A DNA stretch of 64,000 nt, taken from positions 7,542,001 through 7,606,000 of the forward strand of contig NC_058161.1 of NCBI RefSeq assembly GCF_020080835.1, written 5' to 3'. Positions 47,901 to 61,746 of the stretch are shown here, in pieces. This stretch comes from Cotesia glomerata. Taxonomy: Eukaryota; Arthropoda; Insecta; Hymenoptera; Braconidae. The notes beneath the pieces are model-generated. The model ran no database searches and was not told where the DNA came from. It saw only the letters and a list, made by a program, of their open reading frames with translations. Numbering within the stretch: the stretch's first letter is position 1; each line of letters starts with the position of its first letter. Position numbers and translations under genes: made by a program.

Positions 47901-50900
47901 GAGCAATAAATGGTTAAAAGCATATGAAAAATAAAGAAGAAAAGAAAGAAAGAAAGAAGGGTGGGCATTCTATTCGATGGTTTGACATTTAATTCATTGC
48001 TCCTTAGAGACCTCATTCTTTACAATAAATAGGTTTTATAGCTTGTATCTAGTATTGTCTCTATATATTATAGATAGATATTATTTTTTATTTATTTCAT
48101 TATTAAAACTATCATTGATATTAATATATTTATAAAATATAATAAGAATAACAAAATTAAAAATATGAGAATAAATAATAATAATAAAACTAGGCTGATT
48201 TTGAGGAGTAGTGATTGATTATTTTTATTAATAACTAAACTGAAAAAAAAAAAAAAAAAAATTAACTTGAATCAAGACGAAAAATTCTTGAATCAAGGAA
48301 AATTTACTTAAACCAAAAAAAATTTTTTAGTTTAAGAATTTTTCTACTTAAATCAAGAAGATGAAATTCTTCAAATATATTTCCTTAATTCAAATAAATT
48401 TTTTCTGTGTAAAATAAATAATAAATAATAAACAAGAAATTTTTGATGTCGTTAAAGTTATCTTCACACCAATTAATTATTTTTTAGAAATAACGAATAG
48501 TGAAAAATAAAAATTACCTGTGTTTGTAGCAGAAGCATACTTGATGCAACTGTGAATGCAGTGCCAGTAGTCGTTGTGGAAGCCGTTGTGATTGCAGTGG
48601 TAGCTGAACCACGATCTGTGCAAATTAATTCTGTAGATGATGATGATGATGATGTACGCTGATGGTGGTGTTGGTTTTGTTCACTAGCTATATCCACCGG
48701 CAATTGATGACCGGTATATTCTTTATCACAATCGTCTCCGCCGCTTTGCGTATGAAGCTGCCCTGTTGATCATACACAAGTACGCTTTTATTATTACGTA
48801 TAATTGATTTTATTTATTTTTATAAAAATACATTATTTATTCAATCAGCCAGTTGATCGAATAAATAAATAAATAAAAAGATAATTAGGTAAAGTAAATT
48901 AATGTAAGTAAGTAAATTATTATAATACAATCCATCAATCAACTAAGTAGACAATCTAAGAAATAAAAAAGTGCATTTGTTACAGGTGCATAGAAGAAAT
49001 GAAGTGATAGTAATGATTGATCTTCAGTAGAGCGACAAAGAGGAAACTATTAAAGAATCGACGAAACGCATTTTTACTTAACATTGCATACGTACACTGA
49101 TCGATATAATATTTATCATACTGCGTACGGTCCATGTCGATCATAACGTCGAATAAGCTAGCGGTCTTGTTCTATGCCTACTGCTGGATCGTGTATAAAA
49201 CAGTTTTATTCTATTGATTTTTTCTCACGACTGATAATATATACTTATACTATCAATAATTTAACCAACTAAAAAATCTAAGATAAACTTTAAAATTACA
49301 TCTATAATTGAAAACTCACTAGTCTAGTTTTATAATAGTTAACTGTGCCAAAAAATATCGACAAAAATTATAATTTAAATAATTTTCTATGAAATAGTTC
49401 GATATATTGATAAGTAATGCTATTAAATTTTTACTGTCTAATAATTGTGATCATATTGATGATTACTTCGCAGTAATTTCCACAAAAACTGAATTCAACT
49501 TCAAATATTTTTAACTTTGACTCTCTTCAATTGTTTAAAATGAATTATTGATAATTGATACATTGATTTACACTATATTTGACAAGAAAGTTTTTTTTGA
49601 CACTAAGAGTCGTTGATATGACTAAATGCCAACATGAACTGAAGTCCTCGGTGTCCTCGTCACATCTATATAAAAGCGATCCCACTTAGCAACCCTTGCA
49701 GTGTGTATTATCTCAAGGGAAACATGAAATCATTGGCATTTGAAATATATTCTACTTGTAAACTGCGATGTTGATGTTCTTGCAGGAAATAGTAGACCAT
49801 CCCCCCACGTCTTCATTATCCTCATTCTTAAGCACAAATGCAAGCTTTTTTGGTGTGTAAATATACTTTTTCAACTTGCCAAATGATTTTAGTAGCAAAG
49901 CATTGATGAATACCAGCCCAGTGAATTAATCTGAAAAAACACAATTGATGCCCGTCGATCTTCGAATGATGATACGTATAGAGGGTGTTACGTAAATATG
50001 GGACATAATTATTTTACTTTAATTAAATCTTATACCTGAGAGGTAAGCTTCACTCTTCTAGTTATATGCTGGAGATGATGATGATGATGGTGAATGTGAT
50101 TTATGGGTGAAAAAAATCATAGAAGAAATTTAATATATTCATAATGTACAGGGAAGAAAATGAAATTTAATCTACATCCCTACACAAATAAAAAAAAAAA
50201 AAAAACAAGCCCTTTAACAATTATGACGCTAGCAAATCAAGATAGTCACGGATTATAAAGACCGTCAATTTAATTTCCCTATTGTGTTTTTTACAGTATT
50301 TGATTTACAAGGTGTGACGAATATTTATGATCTGTAGAATATAAATAGTATAGATATATCTTGTATTGTTTGTGTGCATTACAGAACTTGAGACCGGGCT
50401 ATCATATAAAATCAGTAGAAGAGCCAATGAAAGTTTGACTTGATTAAGTAGATAACTCCAGTTAAGCGTATGGCGTTGAAACATAGAACAAATAGATTAC
50501 TACCAGACATCATCAGAGCAACATTACATCTCGTCACTGGATTGCTTTTATTCCCTTCCACAAGTTTATATACATCTAAAGCCACGCCTCTCCACGTGCC
50601 TGCGCACGTGTAGCCAGCCTTCGACTGATGGTTGGTTCGCTATTCCGTTCCGCTGAATTGCCATGACATGACTCCAAATTAAGTAAATAAAAGTGATAAG
50701 AAGTAAAGTAACTTACAGCTCTTAATAACCCGTACAAAAAAAAATTTGGTTCATGGTGAATTTCCGGATGAACTTCAGATTGTGAAACAAATATGAATTT
50801 CATGGCGAAATCCAGCTGAATTTCATGATGAATTTGAAACAAATTGTATATGAAACTTAATTTTTTTAGTCTGTAAAAAAATATTCGCTGTCAATTATAT

Positions 50901-53900
50901 TGGAATTTTTAGTTTAATTTATACTGACATAATTTACGATTCTTAAACTTCTATCTGGATAAATTTTTTGGAGTAAAAGAACACAAAATGCAAAATAATA
51001 TTTCGAAATTTATCATGAATTTCACGGCGAATTCCAGCTGAATTTGATTATGAATTTCGAAATATTATTTTGCATTTTGTGTTCTTTTACTCCAAAAAAT
51101 TTATCCAGAACGAAGTTTAAAAATCGTAAATTATGAGTCAGTATAAATTAAACTAAAAATTCCAATATAATTGACTTCGAATATTTTTTTATAGATAAAA
51201 AAAAATTAGTTTCATATACAATTTGTTGCAAATTCATCATGAAATTCAGCTGGAATTCACCGTGTAATTCATAATCAAACTCATATTTGTTTCACAATCT
51301 GAAGTTCATCCGGAAATTCATCATGAACCAAAATTTTTTTTGTACGGGAAGAATATAGAGAAGAGTGTACACAATACAGTAAGGCAACCGAGTTAACCCT
51401 TCAGCACTCTCGCAAAACGATTTACTATCATTACTCGCGCGATGAAAAAAACTCTCACGCCTTATGTGGAAGCGCACGCATGCTTATAGTCCCTTTAATT
51501 TAAAAAATCTTAAATAAAATAAATTTCTTAAAACAAAAAAAAATTGACTTATTTAAAAATAATATTTAATAATAATACATCCAAACACAAATGCACTCTT
51601 ACGGGAACCTCCGAACTGTACCGATCAGACCCGATTTTTTAAATTCTGACCCCCCTACTTTACTATTGCGATGAGAAAATATCTCACAGAGTTAATAAAA
51701 TTTATTTTATTTTTTTATAGTATAGAACAATTAAAATAATAATATTGCAATTTGAAATAATATTAATTTTTTGACAGATAGAAAAAAAATCACATAGTCA
51801 TTCCATTTGAAATTTGAAAGAAAATTTGAGTTATTGATGAGCGTGAGAGAAAACCTCATAGCGAGAGTGCTGAAGGGTTAAGAAAGCTCTCTACTCTACC
51901 CATCGCTTCTTTGCCTGATGTACAAATTAGACAAGAGCATTTCTATTTTCGGCACTCTTGCTATCTTATTTTCTTCTTTTACACCTGTGCTACTAACACT
52001 GCCACTAATCCAAGTATTTTTATCTTCTATTCACATTTATCATATTAATTAACATTAGATTTATTGTTACTGGTTGAGCTTAATTATAATGGAAGAAGAA
52101 ATTAAGACAGGATGTTAAAAAATATTAAAAATTCGACTAGACTCTGAAGAAGTAACTGAAATAAATATAAAAGATAGGCACGAATGAGAAGCGACCGTTG
52201 AATGCGACGCGGATATGTAGGTCTGTGCCCTATAACCTCAGCGTAAGTTACTTACGATATTGTACTACCGTGAGACCGAATCTCTTATAGCTGTACTCGG
52301 TGTAAGAGTGAGCGCACTCTCTTTACATGCGCTCTATAGGTTACGTATCAACGTATCTGAGAGCGCACACGTTTGTCTTGTGTATACCTTAAGATTTAAT
52401 ACTAGCAGCAGCACCTGGTCGAGCATGTAGTGAATCTAGTGTAGTCAACGACTCTCCACTCTCAAGATTTATTTGTACTTGTGTCTAGCCATGTAATTGA
52501 TCCTAGACTAAAGTTAATACTCAAGTCCTAGTTTTATTTCATTTTAATTTCTCGTAATAAATATGTACTGCCATTATTTTTAATTAATAATGATTTTAAT
52601 TATGAATTATGACAATTCACACTGATTTAAACTAATCTCACTTTCTATAAATATATACATGTATAGATATATCTTCCTTGCTGTTGATAATCTCTTGTCT
52701 CTTATATATTGAATAATATTTTCTCAATATTTTTCGTTACATGCTTCCAGACTTAATGGTATCGATTGGTATCAGAAGAGGCCACGAATGACCAGGCCAA
52801 TCGTAGGTCATCTATTATAGTAATTTAAAGATAGAACGCTCGGCCTCTTCTCTTTTTTCTGAGTACATCTATATGTGTGTGTCCGTCAATGCACTGGTGT
52901 GTCACCACTACACACATTTTTAACATACAACGAAGATATATATGTATATATTTATAAAAGTAGTCGGGGTAATACACGAGCATCGAACTCTCTCAGTCGC
53001 TGTCTACTGTAGTCAATAGTCCTACTTAAACTGCTATCCAATAATTTTCTTCGCAATCATCTTCTTAACATTCATTCAACGTCAATTCAATATTCCTCAT
53101 TTATTCAGACACCGTACTAAACTTTTTCTTGTATATAAATATAATATACTGTTTCCTCTTTTATATTTTTTAAATTTATATGTACAAAAGTGAACGGAGA
53201 ATTGATTATGTCCGATTTAGGTAATCATTAGTAGTTACATCTTGATGAACTACATACGGCCCTTTTACTACTAAAAAATAATAATAACAAAAAAAAAACC
53301 TTTCTCCTTGGATACAACCAAGTGAAATTCATATAATAAAAGATTTATCGACTATTAATCATTTTTATTTTATCGTTAAAAATTTCTTAGTGACACTTTA
53401 ACTACATGTTAAGCTCACTTCAACTACTATCAGAATAATCTCATCTACAATTATTTATTCAAACCATTATAATCGATTTAATGCTCAACGGATAAGCCGC
53501 CGCAGCTTTTATGCATTGATCCTCAGTGTTACCCTCCGCAAACAAAGCAGCTCTTGTTTTCATTACGAAGCTTTTACCTTTAGAGCTTTTTTAAGTGAAA
53601 ATATTCAAATTATCGCCCGTTTTTTAACAAATTTTTTTTTTCAGATACAACCAAATTTTTTTAAGGACATTTTTAGGATTTTTATAATTAACGAGGCTTG
53701 TTATTTATAAATAGACAAATGAAAATATCTGAATTGTGTTATTAATTAACATTAGTCGCAAAGGCGGACAAGAGAGACGAAAAAAGTTTATGATCACATG
53801 ACAACCACAACCACCCGCCGCTGTTTGAAGGAGTTACAGGACTATTACACTACATACATACATAATAGATGTATGCTTTACATACGTATGTATGTGTAAT

Positions 53901-56900
53901 AATAAAATAATGAATATAAAAGTATGAATATAGTGTGACGGAGGAAAGTGGGTACCGGTTTCCCGGTGTGTCCGCCAACCTGTTCCTCTATCAACAAACC
54001 GCGTGGGTAAACGTTAGTTGTCGTTACATATATACAATCACACCTTGTTAATATACTGTAAGTATACAAGTGTATGAATAAAATCACTAGGATATAATAA
54101 TGTAAGCTAAACTCGAAAGAACAGGTTCTTTACAGGACACGAATATTTTTTATTTTATATCACCGATTTTTATTTCGTTCGTATTAACTATTTAACTACA
54201 CGCTAAAATTAGACTCAATTTTATTTAGCTTTAATCATTTATTATCAATGTATTTTTGATTTTTTATGTTAATTAACATCTTATTAATTTGATTAATTGT
54301 TTCATTTTTTCGTTTACATTTATCATGATGGCTGTTGTTTTATATAACGTGAGGTCTGATAATTTGATAAATCGACACGTTTATTCGATTTAGATATTTT
54401 TTCTTAAAAACCTGGATCGTTAATCAATAGATACCGTTATACATACATGATAAACCTTTGAGAAGTTATTTTTTTTTATTGACCATAAGAAAGAGTCGTT
54501 TGAATAGACATAAAATTATTTGGAGGTGGCAAGCCACTATAATTAACTATTTTGAATATTTCAATTAAAATAAGTAAAAGTTTGTGAAAACCCGGCAAGG
54601 ATTTTTGGCGATGCAGGATATTATATTTTAAATAAAAAGGAATAAATTAACCACAAATCCTATTACCATTTATCTATAAATTCTAAATCCTGACTGAATT
54701 TCTATACGAGAAATTTTTTAATTTGGAATACCCATTTTTATTAAGGTCAAAGGATTTTAAATTTTTATCTTTTACTCAGCATTAAATCAATGCGAATTGG
54801 TGTGTAAAACAAACTTTTAAACTGTTTAGTTACCTACCTAACTTTTTTTTTAACGATATTGCTTTTATATTTAAGCACTGTTAGTCAATAATATCTTATA
54901 AAGTTTTTAAAATTGAATAAAATCTTCAAATTTATAATCTCATAATCTTAATCTAATAGAAATTATTCAAAATAAACTGCGAAAAAATAAATAAAAAAAA
55001 AAAAAAAAACAGTCAAGTTTTGAATGTCATTAACAAGGACACTGTTATTTCAGGGTAATTAACAACTCAAACAAGTGTGAACTGTAGGTAATATTAGAGC
55101 ACGCGGATATAATGAAGAAAAAAAGCTGTGCATGCAAAGCGAAAGGATAAATATTTATCAGTATACCTCGTCGATATGTCTATACACAATAACTTTTAGA
55201 TCAACACCAACATGGTAAGTTGTTTTTTTTAGTTTTTAAGTTTTTAAAGAAATATAAATAAAAATATAAACACATGTATTTTATTTACAGCCTGAATATA
55301 TTGAACGAACTCCTTTAACACAAGAGAAATGAGTTAAATACGGCCTTGGCGGTGTTTCATCGTCGAAGTCGACGTCCACATACTCTCTCAACTTACATAC
55401 ACTGACATACAAGTTGACCCAGTACAGCTTCTGCTTTACATTACCACCACCACCTTGGTGACTACCACCCTAGTATCTCACCACCACCCTCTACTCCCCG
55501 TTATTCTGCAACCACCTCGTCGGTTGTGACGTAGTAACGGCAGTTTATGACGTCATCGTTATGCCGCAGTTCCGTTCATCGATTATCCCATCCTCACATT
55601 CTATTATATGCATATATACATATGTCTATACAGGTATGCTATATTTATATTTATATTTACTTATCATTGTTATTCACTTATACTGACTAACCGACTTTAT
55701 TGGATTGCCATTTTACGCGGATTTTATTGTGTTTCAAATGAAATACAAACAAATGCAAATACCGCGTATCAAAAACTTTTTAAAAAATGAATTTTTTTTC
55801 TTTATTCTTATTGTATTAATTCATATTCATTTTTATCATTTTATTTTACACCTTACCCGCCTATTTTAAATTCACTCAGCTATTTACACTTCCTGCTTTA
55901 CATACATATATCTATGTGTATTACATTTTATTCAGTCCTATGAATATTAGCCCAGGCGTGAGAAATGTGATCATCGATTATCATTACGCTCAAGATAACG
56001 ATAAATATATTATTTACCTACACACGGCCTTTTAATACTTATTATTAATGACATAACTTTACTACTCCGGTATATGCAACAATAACATAAAATATAAATC
56101 AGTGCTTTGGTTGACAATGATTTACAAACTTAAAAATTTTTTTAAACTTTATGATTATTATATATATATATATATATTTTTTTTTTTTTCACAATTGTAA
56201 ATTGGCTATGTTTATGATTATTATTAAAAAATGCTTAATTAAAATTATCGTAAAACTTTTAAAAATTTTATTTATACTCCAATTTAATTTTATTACCCAA
56301 AAAAAAAAATTAATATAAAATTTCCAAGACTTCCATTCACGTATAAAATATGAAAGTTTAATAAAATCAATTATTATTATTAATACACCGTATAATTTAA
56401 TTAATTGTTTAATAAATGTTTTTAAAAAAAAATTAATTAATATTCACTACACTCTGAAACCAGTTATTTTTTTAATTTTAAAGCGAAAAAAAAAATTGAA
56501 AACATTTAAATTACGACACTGGTTATTAAACCGATCGATATAAATTTATACAAGTAATATACAATCTGGAATTTAACTAATATAGATAGATCGGCCTGTT
56601 AAAATAATATATTTACAGATAATGTATAAAATAAAATAAAATAATGGATTATTCTGTTGGATTGCATATATAATGGAACATAACATCTAAGACCTTTAAT
56701 TTAAACTCTTCTGCCTAAGCACTTTCCATCCAGATGAATCCACCCCTTGAATGAACGCACGCCCACGATCACGAGAAATTTTCTCATCCGTACACTCTCG
56801 ATCTCGGTATACATTACAGATTACTAAGTAAAGTCTTTTTCCTCTCACTCTTAAATTATTTATACTGTTAAAACTCCTTCCAAGTGTAATGCAGTACACT

Positions 56901-59900
56901 GAAAACCGCAACTATCTCACTTCGAGTACCCACAACAAAGGAAAAAGTCTACCTATTTATCTACATAAATAAATATAAATATAAACGTATACTAGAGTTT
57001 TGATCACATCATGTTCAATCGTGTGGATCAGATGTTGTGCTCAAGTATTATAGAATAGAGTAGTTATTCGCGACGAGGTATAGATCACGTTTTTCTTCAT
57101 TTCTACTCAACTCCAACTAATATAAAACATCGTGCTCAGAACATTATTATATTACATATACACCTCATCGTTAGGTGGAAGTTTATAAGCCTCTTGGTTT
57201 GTTCTACACCATCCACAAACTTTTCTTTGTTCTCTTCTCTTCGGATAGATAGATATACCAGCGGCAATAATAGTACTAACGTCTTGTCTCCCTTATGATA
57301 CACCAACTCTTTAGTTTATGATCATAATGCATTACATTTAGCTACTCATATTCTGCTGCAATAGTGTCGTTGATTGTTCACGTTCACTTGGCTCTATGAG
57401 AAATCGCCAGTGAATAATAGTATGTACCATAAGATATAAGATATATCAGACACATAAATATATAACATACCAATAAGTTAAATAAGATTGTGAATTATTA
57501 GATTCCGTCTGACAGACATTACTTATACTAAATATTAATTATATTTTCTACCAATTAATCTCCACTTTGTTCTCATTTTTTTTTCTATTTATAATTATAA
57601 ATTAATAATATTACTATAATTAAACGTTTTCCTTTATCTATTATTTACAGATCCGTACAAATTAACATCAATCAAACCTGCCAACGTCAATATTAATTTG
57701 TCAATACTCGAGATCTAAATAAACTGATATAAGCTAGAACAAGAATCTGGAAAAAATAACTAATAAATAAAATAGAATTCAATTGTACACATGTATGTGT
57801 AATTTATACGCGTACGATGGAGGAATATAAAGAGTAGAGCGAGAAAGGGTTAGATAAAATACCCGGCAAAGTTTTTTTGCACGAACTGATGGAAGTTAGG
57901 AAGTAAAAGAACGAGGTCGAGTAAAGATTTATATATAAACATATACTGAGAGCCGTTGAGAGTAATAGAGAGGGATTTTGGTGTAAGTAAGCAAGAGAAC
58001 AAGTTTGATATATATGTATGTATCATGTGCACCTGTATTTAACTTAAAAGTAAGTTAAGTAAAACATCCCGACTCGGGCGGCCCCGAAATAGCAGTGTAC
58101 GTCCTTGAAGTATGACGTCCCCGTAAGTCGCTCGATAACGGGCGGGGTGGAATAGTGACGTCAGCGTTGGACGTTGCCACCGAACCACCAGGCGTCTGGC
58201 TCGTCCGTTTCCCTTCACTACCCCGACATGCTCAGCTGGTCGCCTACACAACTTTCTCTCTCTCTTTCTTTATCTTTTTCTATAATACTTAACACTAAAA
58301 TATTTCTTCTTTGTATAATAACATGCACAATACTTTCATATGCAGAGGCAGTGAGTCTAGTGAGCCAATGGATTTTTTTATCCATATGTACATTGTCTCG
58401 GAGATTAAAATTAATGCGGTAATCATCTCTATCCATACGTATTTACTGTATTCTAGCTTTCTTATTTTTCACTCTCTTCTCTCTTGCAGTGAGATATGGT
58501 AAGGAGTGGCTTAATCAACTGGATTCCCGCATCTCTATCTCGCGACAGTAAATACTACCTATTACTATTATATACATCAGCATAACTGAGTAATCACCGA
58601 CGCATAGATTTATATTAACGATTTTATATTAAATGATGATGATGATGATGAACTGGCGGGACCCACGTGCATGAGTCTCACTGTGTCTCGTGACCCAGTA
58701 GTACCGATTTTAAAAGTGGACACTGTTGCTGTGATGTGGCCGCCAGTAAGCCTCAGGGAAATACCGATACATACCAGGTATTTAAATATTATTACTTACA
58801 GCTTTAAATACGACCTTAATATTTTATTTTATTTTATATTATAGGCATACAGTGAGTACTAAAGTATCTATTTATAAATAATTTCAGATTTTAATTTATA
58901 TTCAAAAAACGTGATTTGTCAAGTTTTAGATTTTAACCTGTTACAGATAAGAAGAAATAATTCAATCAAAATTTAAAGCAGAAGTTATACAAAAAATAAA
59001 AAAAGTGTTGAGATCATTATCAATTAATAGATGTTTTCTACACGATATAAATCAATGGACTTGGTATATATATATACATATATTTCTTTTAGTAGTTTTT
59101 TCTTCTATTTGGTTACTCTACACGTGATCGGTTTTGATACGCCGATGAGGTTAGGGTAGTTTACGTCTGCATGTTTTATAAAGTGACTAGTTTCGATTCC
59201 TCAAGTTCTTTGTTTTCATACAATCTCATCGATTTTTTTTTATTTTTTATTTACTTATTTTTTTTATTATATTTTTTTTTCTGTGCATGAAAGCAATTTC
59301 GTCAAATGAAATAGTTATTAATTATTTATTGTTTTTACACCTGTTATTATACTCACGGATATGATACTTCGTCTTAAGGGATTTGTATACGTTGACTTAT
59401 TTGGAACGAGGTTGTTAACCCTTGAAATGAAATGTTCTACGACCTACTTTGTGATAGGTACTTTGTTTTAAGGACACAGTCAAGTACTGATATATTATCT
59501 GTATTATATAGAGTTGATGAATTGATGATTAGCAGTATTTTGTGTCTCCAATGTTATTATTTTATTTTTTAATACTTTTATTTAATTACTATTGATTAAA
59601 TATTATCTATTTAACTTTTAGGCAGATTTATGTTGTCAAAACATATATGCAGTTGTATTTGTTTTTATAGATATAAATATGTTCAATCATTTGCGCACGT
59701 AAATAAATACGTCAAACATATGCATTAGTTGGTAGAAGATATTTCCGGTAGTCTCGTGGGGCCGCGTGATCAAATCATTTTAATCACCAAGAGAAATAAC
59801 TACTAAAAATGTACGTATATTTATAATATAAATAGTTATTTATTATTCAACTGGTAATAAATAGATTTCAATTTAATATTTTCAATTAAAGCTCTCGTAT

Positions 59901-61446
59901 TTCTCAACAAAATAATTACATTTTTTTTTATTACTCTAGGAAATGGAAGAACACGTATATTATATTTAAATTATTGATGAAATTGGTAAGACAGAGATAT
60001 ACCTAATGTGAAAATATGTAAAAAGTATTAAGTGGCACGTGACTCGGGTCTTTGTACTCTAGCCAAACAGTTGGATCACGCGTGTATATTTAGTCAAGCA
60101 GCAAAACAATGCAGTTTGGCTTCTGGGAAGAAAAAGATACGCTGCGGAAGTGTATGATCAAAAAGCTTCAGTATATAGTTTACAAAAAAAAAAAAAAAAT
60201 ACTATTCAATTGCTAATTTAACGCTAAGGACCTGTGGTAATTTTTTTTTCTTATTCTGCATGATTTGCTTTGTCTACTTATCATCTTCATCATTATCTTT
60301 ATCATCTTCATCGTCAATGTATGATATAACAATGTAGTCATTTAAATGCAACTGTATATTAAGATGTTGCAAGCGTAAAATAAATAAACAAATGGCTGAT
60401 TAACGTGTAAAGTTAGCGTGTCATACATAGTTTATGCGGTAAATTTATACTACGTGAGAAAAGCACGTGGCGATTAGTGATATGGAAAGGGAAAGCCGCA
60501 GACGTAAATGATATACACAACGGCGGTCATTGATGTAAAGGATCTCTTAAAAGTTCGCCAAGTTTCGCAACATTAAAAATATACTTAAGTATAACAGTAG
60601 GCCAAAAATGTCTCGAGTGAGTAGATGACAAATTCGCAGATACCGTTCATTAATAGATTGATTAATATATTTATGAATAAATATATATCTATCATTCGAA
60701 TTCTATAAATTTATACGGTTGTACAATCGAATAGAGTAGAATTTATTTTAATAATATATTTATTGATTCAAGATAAAACTAATGATGGTGATGAAGGGTA
60801 ATTTTTGTCGGATAGCTCAACAGACGCGTGCCAGTGATAAAAACGCGGGTGCGTGACCACCGATGAGACGAATGGTATGAACGACAAAGTGGCCATATCC
60901 GCGTGTATCTTGTTGTAGCCTCGGCTAAGAAATAATGCCTAGTAGTTAGTGTCGGGCGTGTTGCCAGACTATATTTATCAACCGACGAACCGGTTACACC
61001 TGTAAAGACTGACTAGAGAGTGACTATGTTTCCCGAAGAGTTTAACTGTCGATCGGGGACACATCAGCCCAACACTTACTTTCAGATGCTCAAAGATTGT
61101 TAAACACTAATCAGTGAGTTGTAAATTACTGTACCGTTTTTGTCAATCATTAATCATTATTATTACTCATCAGCTCTTAATTTATTTGTCTTAATTTCAA
61201 TTTGCCTTTTTAGTCTGGCAAATTATTTTATTTATTTATTTATTAATATTATTTTATTTCCAGTTTCATTATTTAAACAATTAATGTATTACTGTGGTAT
61301 GACTTCATTAGATACTTATCAGACAGTATTATAATTAAATGCAACTATTCAATGACAAGAGGAAAATAGTAAGAGAGAAATATTTTTCTTTCAATACCGC
61401 TTATCTTTCGACTTTCGATTCTTTTACTAGATACAACTACAATAAC

Positions 61447-61482
<36 letters not shown>

Positions 61483-61691
61483 TATTATTATTATTATTAT
61501 AATAAAGTAACAACATTATGGGATCTTATATACGTGTGAGTGTTTATATGATAATTCAATCGAATGACTCGACAACGATCGTCTCTCGATCACCAACGCC
61601 GCCTCCACAATCACCACCATCGCCATGACCACCTCACGCGGCCAATAATTTATGTAGGTATTTGCGAATGCATGTATCCATATAGTCTATC

Positions 61692-61746
<55 letters not shown>

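Noticed and set aside
49665..49680. TATAAAAG motif on the plus strand in the Hr38 intron
   Set aside because: No coding or transcribed feature follows it, and such words are expected often in AT-rich DNA.
58039..58436. Overlapping ORFs on both strands near a GC-rich island
   Set aside because: They are by-products of the GC-rich composition; the island is better explained as regulatory.
61564..61746. 60-codon plus-strand ORF with His/Arg-rich start
   Set aside because: It runs straight into the (AT)n tract and has no splice or homology support.
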